From assembly GCA_007922305.1 (NCBI GenBank), contig ML677335.1:16418167-16482166 (forward strand): a stretch of 64,000 bases of DNA, given 5' to 3'. The notes below the pieces were generated by a model. The model did not search any database and had not been told where the DNA came from. It was given only the letters and a program-made list of their open reading frames with translations. Numbering within the stretch: position 1 is the stretch's first letter; every line of letters begins with the position of its first letter. The DNA is from Dermatemys mawii. Lineage: Eukaryota; Chordata; Testudines; Dermatemydidae. Below, piece after piece: positions 58,701 to 64,000 of this stretch. The translations under genes and the position numbers were made by a program.

Positions 58701-61700
58701 TTATTGTGGAATTGCATGTGTGTACCTTCTTTAAGAGATTAATACAATCTCTGGAAGGTATTAGGAACTTCAAAGGATTTTTTTTCTTTTTTAACAATAC
58801 CCATGAAGTGGATTTTTTAGGAAAGTGCGTGGGGGCAAAGGGAATGCAAATGACCCTCTTTGAATCCATACTTTTGAAGCTAGGTGCGGCCCTGGAAGAA
58901 AAACCCATTGTCTATTAATTAGCTGCTCCTGGAAATTCCAGATTAAAGACCCCTGAACTGTATAAAGGATGGAAAAAACATGTTCTGACCATGCTTGTTC
59001 TGAACTAAAATTGCTATGAGCTTGTCATCACAAAGGAAACCCCTTGGGTGGGGCATTGAAGGGCTGCACCTTACAGAGCCCATGCTAGAATTGGGGTAAT
59101 CTCTGGCAAGCTTATTAGCATGCATGCAGCATCTCAGTGTTCTCTCTGTAATGGTTTTTAATTTAAGAATAAAATAGGTCTGCCTTGAAAGAACTATATG
59201 GGAACTTAAAACTGTAGACGATCACTCTGTTAACCATCTCTGAAGAGAAAGCAAACAGGTATGGTTGGGGAACCTGTCTCTGCTGGGATAAGATCATGAA
59301 GACAGGGAACTGTCCAGCCTGGTCAGAACTCCACCCAAGAAAGGCAACAGCTGGAAGCCTGAGTGTGGGTGCCACTGCTGGACCACTGAACGGAAATACA
59401 GGTCCAGTTGCCCTGAACTGCGAAACTGTGCATTACAAGAGACTTTTGATTAATGCTCAGTAATTTAACTCTTAAATCATACTAGCCTCATCTAAATACT
59501 CCCAATGGCTTCACTGTGAGTGTGAGCTGTTGTACTTCACCCATTTACAGTGGCAACACACACCTCAAAATGCGTCAGCTAAGAAATAGTCATTTTGAAG
59601 TTTTCTTGCACCGGTCAGCATTCTCTGTCCCGTGACAATTGAACTGCAGACTTTTCCAGTGTGAATTCTGATTTTCTACATCTTGGAGAGCCTTGGGGAA
59701 GTTTCTGTTCATCATGGTGGCACAATCTCCAGCCAGTGATTTCACAGAATAGAATTCTCCATGACATCTCCAGCTTGTCTCCAGGACTCCAAGACTTAGC
59801 AGGAGATAATATTCTAATGCAAAAGGTGAGAGAGAACAAAAACAACAAAAATACTATGACTTTTACTAGTATCTATGTTACAATATGCGATCACTTATCA
59901 TGGAGGTGCAATTCCAGACAACCATAATAGCCATTCTCAGCCCACTCCTGGCCCAGACTTCCAAAGTACAGAATGATTTGACTAGAAGCTCACTGTAACT
60001 GGCCAGCCCAAGCTGTGAAGGATATGGCACAGTTACAAAAGTCTACCTTTCACACTCTTGCCATGCCAGTGATTCTTATAGTCAGTGATGTTTCTGAATG
60101 ATTGTTGCCACTGAATTCTTACTTAAAGAAGCAGCATTAGCCATAATTTGCTACCTTGCAATAAGGGCACCAGTGTGGCACTTTACAGTAGTCTCACCAT
60201 CTAAATAGAACTCAAGTGATAAAAGTTTCTTAGACTAAAATATTTGTGTTCAACAACTAACATATAAGAAAGATTTACAGCATGGAAACCTGGCAGTAGA
60301 CTGCATTTTATTCATAAACTCTATAATAAGCCCTATTGTTTCTATAGCTCTCGTAATTTGTTTTCTTATTCTTTTGTAATCCTAAATGTAGTAAATTTTA
60401 TTATTTATAGCTAGATGCCTTTGTTCCCAAGCATTGTTCAACTGAAAGTTTTAATGTATTTTTATTTTGTTTAATTAATAAACACTTGATGTGAGTGTTG
60501 AAGAAATGGCATTTCTTTCTAATTATAAAATGTATTAGAATGTACTACTGAAATGATCAAATCATGGAATACAATTGCAAAGTCTATATTGTTTCTCTTG
60601 GAAGCACAAAGGTGAGAGTAACACCGTGTATCCTATACAGTTTATTGGCCTGGATCTATACACTTTATTTATAGAATACCTCTTGTAGGATCACTTATAT
60701 TGCTCTAAGCACAGTTGTAAGTCAAAATGTGAAAGAGTAATCACTTCTTTGGGTGAATTGTTGATCATGTACCAAAGGTTAAATTCCAGAAGTTAGCTAA
60801 GTAAAAACCTAACTTTCAGAATCTAAACTTTTGTAAGCAAAAAATGATTTCCATCTTTGCATAATTAAAAAGATTCTACATCTGGGGTGAAATCCTGGCC
60901 CCACTGAAGTGAATGGGAGTTTTGCCATTGACTTCAATGGCACCAGGATTTTACTGTAGGAGAATAACTGTCTCTACAGGAAAGCAGGTTCTGCCTATCC
61001 TATGAAGTTGATGAAGTTGACATGAATTAACTGCAAGTTTGAAAAAGTGCAGAAGACAGGAATAGAGAATGTAAAATAAAATCAAAAACATTTATTTAAT
61101 CTCTTTTTGCAGACTACATTAATTTGTTTTACCAATAAATCAATGAGCCATGTAGTAACTCTACCTTATTGTTATAGGTACCTTGGAATAACAAGACCAC
61201 TTACATATCCTGTGAGGCAGAATGGAAAATGTATGGCTAAAATGATCCTGTGTGTATGGCTCCTCTCTGCCTCGATCACCATACCGCCACTTTTTGGTTG
61301 GGCCCAAAATGTGAATGATGAAAAGGTTTGTTTAATCAGTCAAGACTTCGGTTACACAATTTACTCCACTGCAGTTGCGTTTTATATCCCGATGTCAGTG
61401 ATGCTTTTCATGTACTATCAGATTTACAAAGCTGCTAAGAAGAGTGCTGCTAAACACAAGTTTGCTGGTTTCCCACGGCCAGAAGAAAACGAAGGCATGG
61501 TTTCTGTGAATGGAGTTATAAAGCTACACAAGGAATCAGAAGAGTGTACAAATTTTTCACGACTCCTTAAACATGATAGAAGAAACATCTCCATCTTCAA
61601 GAGAGAACAAAAAGCTGCCACTACTCTGGGAATTATTGTTGGGGCCTTTACTGTGTGCTGGTTGCCATTTTTCATCCTTTCAACTGCCAGACCCTTTATC

Positions 61701-61931
61701 TGTGGTACAGCATGCAGCTGCATCCCATTTTGGGTTGAAAGAACATTTTTATGGCTGGGTTATGCAAACTCTCTCATTAACCCCTTTATATATGCCTTCT
61801 TCAATCGGGACCTGAGGACAACCTATCGCAATCTACTACAATGCAGATATAGGAATATCAACCGGAAACTATCAGCTGCAGGAATGCATGAGGCTCTGAA
61901 GCTTGCAGAAAAGCCAGAATTTGTGCTGTAA
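28238..61931 (+). CDS. HTR7: HTR7, 5-hydroxytryptamine (serotonin) receptor 7
   Basis: Spliced CDS join of 28238-28761 and 61178-61931 (1278 nt, 425 residues). It is a class A GPCR of the plasma membrane that binds serotonin and couples to Gs/cAMP in the family. Landmarks by residue: N-glycosylation sequons N6-S-S and N60-D-T; N94 (1.50) in GNCLVV; D122 (2.50) in LALADLS; C150-C226 extracellular disulfide; D157 (3.32) amine-binding Asp in IAMDVMCC; D174-R175-Y176 (DRY); P246 (5.50); C335-W-L-P338 in TM6; N376-P-F-I-Y380 in TM7. The tail ends EALKLAEKPEFVL. Human receptor isoforms have 432-479 residues, so this form matches the short (b-type) tail. The N-terminal extracellular region is diverged, while the TM region is nearly identical to mammals. 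Divergent to RPP30. Confidence 0.97.
28762..32501 (+). other. HTR7 intron 1, proximal part
   Basis: Start of a 32.4-kb intron (28762-61177). It has a G14 run at 29202-29215. Otherwise it is AT-rich, mostly unique-looking DNA with no recognisable repeat or exon. Confidence 0.5.
32502..32767. mobile_element. MITE copy, family with GTCTATACT terminus
   Basis: The left end CCAGGTCTATACT and the complement of the right end AGTATAGACATAACCT form diverged inverted termini. The interior AAATTCACATCTCTGAGCGA matches the same family at 13190 and 43710. Non-coding. Confidence 0.5.
33475..33570 (+). repeat. SINE-type 3' tail
   Basis: GACTGTAAGCTCTTTGTGGC, GTGTTTGTACAGTGCCATGG and TTTCTAGGTGTCACTG follow the 3' tail of a tRNA-derived SINE common in sauropsid genomes. 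The reverse copy is at 4420-4515. Confidence 0.5.
33571..36312 (+). other. HTR7 intron 1, segment without recognised elements
   Basis: AT-rich unique-looking intron. At 35940-36050 a less AT-rich segment ends in GGCAGTAAGTA, a good donor-like string. No acceptor pairing was established. Confidence 0.4.
36316..36992. mobile_element. Harbinger-like MITE with repeated GCGCTATA motif
   Basis: A 677-bp element flanked by TTA at 36313-36315 and 36993-36995. The termini GGGCTTGGTTACACTGGCAC and the complement of the right end, GGGTATGGTTACACTTACA, are inverted repeats. Both continue into TTATAGCGCTAT. The palindromic AGCGCTAT word recurs several times inside. No transposase is present. TTA duplication and GGG termini point to PIF/Harbinger-type mobilisation. 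Confidence 0.8.
37181..37573. mobile_element. Short Penelope-derived element with long inverted arms and 14-bp TSD
   Basis: The left arm (about 37214-37298) and right arm (about 37491-37573) are inverted copies of the Penelope 3' end. Both contain the AGTGGGCTATAGCCCAC hairpin, a TAGAGACTAACCAG/CTGGTTAGTCTCTA block and the AAATAAGACG/CGTCTTATTT ends. A 5' leader GCCGTGTTAGTCTG precedes the left arm, as in the full-length copy at 45456. Flanks AGAGATTGATAAGT (37167-37180) and AGAGATTGATAGGT (37574-37587) are a target-site duplication with one mismatch. About 190 bp of unrelated sequence lies between the arms. Confidence 0.75.
38600..38700 (+). mobile_element. CR1 LINE 3' end fragment
   Basis: AGGAGGTCTGACTAGAGGAT, CATAATGGTCCCTTCTGACC and TTAAAGTCTCGGAGTCTAAT follow the conserved 3' UTR end of CR1 in plus orientation, with degenerate terminal octamer-like words. 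Very 5'-truncated. Confidence 0.65.
38701..43489 (+). other. HTR7 intron 1, mid segment
   Basis: Mostly unique-looking AT-rich DNA. 40128-40290 may be a small DNA element: CAGTGCTTACTTTT on the left and AAATTAAGCACAG on the right are short inverted ends. 42585-42606 is a GTGG/G-rich microsatellite. No exon was recognised. Confidence 0.4.
43490..43773. mobile_element. MITE copy with GGGTATGTCTACA terminus
   Basis: A 284-bp element. The left end GGGTATGTCTACATG and the complement of the right end, GGGCTGTATCTACAC, are inverted. TA flanks both sides. It shares GGGAGAGCCCTCTCC, TTGGCATAA and TTCACACCCCTGAGCGACAT with the copies at 12979 and 32502. Non-coding. Confidence 0.65.
43774..45205 (+). 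other. HTR7 intron 1 between the MITE and the LTR-like repeat
   Basis: No gene. 44880-45005 contains GCTAGCTTGCACAGGC and, inverted, GAGCTAGCACACTAAC words with GTAGTGTAACTGCAGGAGC. This may be another small palindromic element, but its ends are not clear. Confidence 0.35.
45680..48088 (+). pseudogene. Penelope-like ORF: reverse transcriptase plus GIY-YIG endonuclease (decayed)
   Basis: The decayed N-terminal part (about 45700-46187) has SSYMLSPAEEAVLSRGLSFC with several stops. From 46187 there is a 246-residue frame with NPDIIIKEADKGSAVVIMDR, FCLLPKIHKSGNP and ILVTMDVEALYTNIPYRDGI (RT motifs). A frameshift near 46860 moves to the next frame with TSGTAMGTRMAPQYANIFMA and the catalytic region CCIDDII (about 46980). 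There the usual aromatic residue before xDD is Cys. A further shift at about 47222 opens a 288-residue frame. It has a Cys-rich CNKPRCQLCPHI, the GIY-YIG-type core MYIGQTGQSLRERINGHKSD and a downstream PVGEHFN. GIY-YIG marks the EN+ Penelope group. Confidence 0.9.
48211..48256 (+). ncRNA. Hammerhead-ribozyme-like motif (relic) at Penelope 3' end
   Basis: CCGACGA (48218-48224) stands where CTGATGA is expected. It is followed by GTGGG-TATTAG-CCCAC (helix II), CAAAA for GAAA, then AGC-TTAT-GCT (helix III with tetraloop) and T at the cleavage position. Helices II and III are intact and the core boxes are mutated. The layout matches type-I-like hammerheads of Penelope-like elements. Confidence 0.45.
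49238..50389 (+). other. HTR7 intron 1, no recognised element
   Basis: Unique-looking intronic DNA between the LTR-like repeat and a LINE relic. No exon was recognised. Confidence 0.4.
50390..51460 (+). mobile_element. L2/CR1-clade LINE relic
   Basis: 50560-50640 translates as DVVCITEIYLMTPQ then QAYPGYSVCPRP, similar to LINE endonuclease blocks. 51120-51290 translates as LVQHISATSQEHTKLVLCSL, then HWLPIES, then FKVSVLIFKLLNGFG. This is the C-terminal reverse transcriptase motif (LHWLPV..R..FK.L...K.LNG) of the L2/CR1 clade. Stops are frequent. 50785-50850 may hold a separate short CR1 piece. Confidence 0.5.
51461..52681 (+). other. HTR7 intron 1, A/purine-rich segment
   Basis: 51690-51990 is a GAAA-rich low-complexity tract. 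The hydrophobic open frame on the opposite strand (51648-51836) is due to the poly-pyrimidine complement. No gene or transposon was recognised. Confidence 0.5.
52684..52802 (+). mobile_element. Mariner-like MITE, copy 3
   Basis: A 119-bp element from GGGTGACCAGATGTTCC to TGCTGTCTGGTCACCC, with TA on both sides (52682-52683 and 52803-52804). Best preserved copy of the family also seen at 14754 and 15059. Confidence 0.8.
53265..53445 (+). repeat. MIR-type SINE
   Basis: GTTCTGCCACTGACTTCATG, GTGAGCTTCAGCAAGTAAC and GCCTCAGTTTCCTTTTTTG, then an AAAATGGGTAAAGTAATGCT stretch, follow the MIR core and its CCTCAGTTTCC...AAAATGGG block. Confidence 0.7.
53500..53715 (+). repeat. MIR-type SINE, second copy
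   Basis: GATTCAGTTCCTGGTTTAGC, CTGCCTCAATTCCTCATCT and ATAAAATGAGGGTAATAC match the MIR core. The 3' part has ATAAGCTCCTCGGGGCAGGG, the sauropsid-type tail. It lies about 60 bp after the first copy in the same orientation. Confidence 0.65.
54560..54661 (-). repeat. MIR-type SINE, left part of a split copy
   Basis: GAGGCACAGAGAAGTAAAGT, GACTTACCCAAGTTTACATG and AGGTCAGGGCCAGAACTCC are the reverse of the MIR core. It stops at about 54661, where an LTR-like block begins. The missing part seems to resume at 55379. Confidence 0.6.
54662..55378 (-). mobile_element. LTR-like repeat inserted in a SINE
   Basis: A GC-richer block with ends TGTATCTCATGG and CCTGCTACA (TG...CA on either strand). It has a TTATAAGAGGGCAG-type box on the minus strand (about 55215). 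It cleanly separates two halves of a MIR-type SINE. No clear target duplication was found. Class unknown, possibly a solo LTR. Open frames in it match no protein I recognise. Confidence 0.4.
55379..55425 (-). repeat. MIR-type SINE, right part of the split copy
   Basis: CCAATCCCCTATTCTCTAGA and GCATGCTGCTTTC are the reverse of the SINE 5' region (GTGGTCTAGAG...-like) and continue the copy broken at 54661. Confidence 0.45.
55426..56099 (+). other. HTR7 intron 1, no recognised element
   Basis: AT-rich intronic DNA without visible repeats or exon signals. Confidence 0.4.
56100..56930. repeat. GC-rich interspersed repeat with internal minisatellite
   Basis: An abrupt GC-rich island inside AT-rich intron. 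It has the pair CAGCTCTCATTGGCTGGGAA and CTGCAGCCAATGGGAGCTGC, an inverted ATTGGCTG/CAGCCAATG core. From about 56510 it runs into imperfect tandem CCAAACTCCTTCCCAGAG-type units. Abundance and class are unknown to me. The 168-residue frame across it is repeat-derived. Confidence 0.5.
56931..57319 (+). other. HTR7 intron 1, no recognised element
   Basis: Short unique-looking segment between repeats. Confidence 0.4.
57320..57600 (-). repeat. MIR-like SINE, reverse orientation
   Basis: On the minus strand it has GACTCAGGAGATTGGAATTC, GGACAAATCTCTGAGCCTGA and CTGGAAAATGAGAGTAATAA, with a tail containing GGGGCTTACAAGCTGTCTC and CAGTGCCAAGCACAATGGAG. This is the usual order core, A-rich block, tail of the SINE family seen elsewhere in the window. 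Confidence 0.65.
57601..61177 (+). other. HTR7 intron 1, distal part
   Basis: AT-rich intron running to the exon 2 acceptor. I recognise no transposon ends or additional exons. 59160-59400 is less AT-rich and could be an old repeat. Confidence 0.45.
61178..61931 (+). CDS. HTR7: HTR7 coding exon 2 (TM4 to C-terminus, b-type stop)
   Basis: The acceptor TTATAG ends at 61177. The first base completes Arg175 and is followed by YLGITRPLTYPVRQNG. It encodes TM4-TM7 and the cytoplasmic tail. The third intracellular loop (residues about 260-315) is the most diverged part. The open frame extending left of 61178 is intron. The stop TAA at 61929-61931 lies inside the tandem donor, so other isoforms would splice before or after it to an exon outside the window. 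Confidence 0.96.
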
Positions 61932-61938
61932 GGTCACT
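61928..61938 (+). other. HTR7: Tandem alternative 5' splice sites at the HTR7 stop codon
   Basis: The sequence CT-GTAAG-GTCACT offers a donor at 61928 (GTAAGG) and one at 61933 (GTCACT), 5 nt apart. Use of the second, or no splicing, keeps the in-frame TAA and gives the short tail. Use of the first removes the stop and extends the tail into a downstream exon. This is the arrangement known for mammalian 5-HT7(a)/(b). Confidence 0.8.
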
Positions 61939-64000
61939 TATCCCTTTTTACAATAATTCACTGTTTTATACACATTAGCTTTCTCTTCAGAGCTAAAAGA
62001 AAATCAGAGAAACTGCCCTGATGAAATCATTAACTATCTGTAAGACATAGCTACTAAACTTAGTCCTAAGCGCCACCGTTTTTTGCTGTAGTAAGGCCCT
62101 AGAGTATTTGGGATTTTAGCATGAACCAACCCATTCCACTTTATACTATTCTAAAAGGAAACAATGTATCATTTGGGATTATTATTTATATGTAAGAATT
62201 TTATTCACTTGATGACCTGTGAATGCACATTAGTGAAGTTTACTATCACTTTTATACATCTTCCAATGAAACAGAATTGATGGCTGTGAAAAAATACACA
62301 TTGATTATATGGGTCAGATCATCTGCTGGTATAATTTGGTGAAGCTTCTATGGTGCCAGCAGAGGATCTCACCCCACATCTTTAATTTAACATATGAAAC
62401 TAGTATATAACCTATTTTAAGACCAGGAAAAGGCCATCTAGCCCTTACCTGACCCTGCTTAATCTAACTCTCCTGACCTTATCAACTGAGCCCATCTTCT
62501 CTAATTTAGACTTAAATTTTCCCAGACTCAAATCTAGAGTTCTGTTGGCCTTATTGATATTCTTTGTGCAACAACAGTAGTGAATTGTCTGAGTTTATTG
62601 CAGTTTTCTACTTTCTAGAGCTCATCTGCTGGTTTGTGAACCACTCTTCTACATCAAATATAAAACAATATCTAAGAAATCATATTATGGTCACTACTCA
62701 TTTGATTACCTCATATTTTTTCAAAATCTCTCTTTTTCAGTAGTGCATTCAACCTTGCCTAAAAAACTTACACATTTGTTCTATTTGTTGCCCTGCGCAG
62801 CAGCCTCTCTAAGGGTTTGATTCTGCTCTCATCAAAATCAATGGCAAAATTCCAGTTGACTAGCATGGAGCAGGATCAAGCCTTTTATCAATAACATACT
62901 TTCTGTGGAATGATGACCAGTACTGCGCACAATATTCCAGGTAATACTCAACAAGTTACAGTACAGTAATGGTCTCAAGATGTCAGATCTTTCATTTTGC
63001 TTTCTGTCCCTTGCTAACACACATTAGCATGTAGTTCTATTTATTAGAACTGTGCACTTAGGCTATAGATGTTGTTAAGTTTTACCCATGATAACTCCCA
63101 AATCCTTTCTTTATCATTGTGTTGGATGTATTTCTTATCTTGATCTCTTCTTCCAGGCTAACTATTTTAAAGTTGTCTACACTGGTCACCTTTGCCATCT
63201 GCTGACCCAGCCACCTAACACTGGAGGATTCCCTTCTTCTTACTGATCTTTTTGTGTTCACATATGAATGAATGTTAGAAACCATTTCCTCAATTGGTGT
63301 TCCTACATTTTGCAAATCTTAAGCTTAAGAAAGGAAAACTTGGCGCTTTTGTAAAAGAAATCTCAGGAATAACTAATATTGTATCATTTCCAGTTAAACC
63401 CTTTCTATTATTTCAGTTTTATAACTCCCAAATTTTTTTTAGAAAAAATAATTGGATATTTGCTGAGGAGAAATCATAGTCATTACAAAGTAGTATCCAT
63501 CACTGCAAGTTAGAAATAAGGTAATCTCATACATTCTATTATCTGATAATGTCAAAATGTATTCTGGGCTAAATTCTGCTCTGACATTCACCACATTAAA
63601 CTAACTTCTAATGAATTCATTGGTATTACTTGAGACATACACCAATGCAGAATTTGTCCCAGTCGTCTTGTATAGAGTTTGTAAAATCACTGGAAGTTCA
63701 CAATAGGCAATAGCTTATTCACTTGCAGGCAATAGCTAATGTTTACCAGATACATAGATGTGTACCAATATTCCCTCACTATCTTGTTCATGTGCATGGC
63801 TATGCACCCTGCTGACAGGCTTCATGTACAGTTAAATTTGAGCTATTCAAGAGACCTTTATTTGCCAGGAGGCATCTGCTTCCTGCTGGAAGAAGGGGCT
63901 TACGAGCTCCCACTCCACCTGCTATCTTCTGTCTGAAGTCAGGGGGTTCCAAGGCTCCCCATTCTCCCATGGAAAAAGAGTGAAAGTAGTGAATGACAGC
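61932..64000 (+). other. Sequence downstream of the HTR7 b-type stop (3' UTR and/or intron 2)
   Basis: For the short isoform this begins as 3' UTR; for longer isoforms it is intron. I find no canonical AATAAA in it and no exon like the tail-extension exon of mammalian 5-HT7(a). 62890-63130 resembles an ancient CR1 in reverse. Confidence 0.5.
62890..63130 (-). mobile_element. Ancient CR1-like LINE fragment
   Basis: CAGTACTGCGCACAATATTC, GCATGTAGTTCTATTTATTA and CCATGATAACTCCCAAATCC parallel positions of the reverse-oriented CR1 at 19210-19400 (CACAGTATTCAAG and GAGTCCAAGATC). Strongly diverged. Confidence 0.45.

Noticed and set aside
61107..61177. Upstream extension of the HTR7 exon 2 frame with its own Met
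   Set aside because: It lies before the TTATAG acceptor and does not match the receptor. TM3 and the DRY Arg come from exon 1.
1..64000. CRISPR arrays, bacterial operons or tRNA/rRNA genes
   Set aside because: Scanned by eye; no regularly spaced direct repeats of CRISPR type, no ribosome-binding-site-led gene clusters and no cloverleaf tRNA gene recognised. The DNA is animal nuclear.

Overview
This is vertebrate nuclear DNA, most likely from a non-avian reptile and probably a turtle. Two conserved single-copy genes with canonical introns sit in a background of CR1 LINEs, a Penelope-like retroelement with a GIY-YIG endonuclease, hAT, Harbinger-like and mariner-like elements and MIR-type SINEs. 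The species is inferred from this repeat mix, not read directly. There are no prokaryotic, viral-genome or CRISPR features.

The 5' part (1-17,192, minus strand) is most of RPP30, the p30 protein subunit of RNase P/MRP. Nine coding exons with clean splice sites encode about 206 residues. The last exons lie beyond position 1. The CpG-rich promoter carries a near-perfect ZNF143/STAF motif and a perfect NRF1 motif. The last intron, at the window edge, starts with the exact 9-nt U12-type donor.

Between the genes (17.3-27.5 kb) lie a decayed hAT transposon with a BED finger and DUF659-like transposase (about 20.3-23.3 kb, plus) and, abutting it, a fairly young CR1 LINE (18.6-20.3 kb, minus). HTR7, the 5-HT7 serotonin receptor, is divergent to RPP30 on the plus strand. 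Exon 1 (28,238-28,761) sits in a CpG island and exon 2 (61,178-61,931) lies after a 32.4-kb intron. The coding sequence as read gives 425 residues. Its stop codon lies between two splice donors 5 nt apart, the arrangement that gives the a/b C-terminal isoforms in mammals. RPP30 and HTR7 are also head-to-head neighbours in human, so this is conserved synteny.

HTR7 intron 1 is a repeat archive. It holds a 677-bp Harbinger-like MITE with a repeated GCGCTATA motif (36.3-37.0 kb), a short inverted-arm Penelope derivative with a 14-bp target duplication (37.2-37.6 kb) and a full-length but inactivated Penelope-like element (45.5-48.3 kb) nested in a solo-LTR-like repeat (45.2-49.2 kb). It also holds LINE relics (50.4-51.5 kb) and several MIR-type SINEs, one split by an LTR-like insertion (54.6-55.4 kb). 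The 3' ends of the Penelope copies contain hammerhead-ribozyme-like cores in different states of decay. I find no protein-coding gene besides RPP30 and HTR7; other long reading frames are transposon relics or GC-rich shadow frames.
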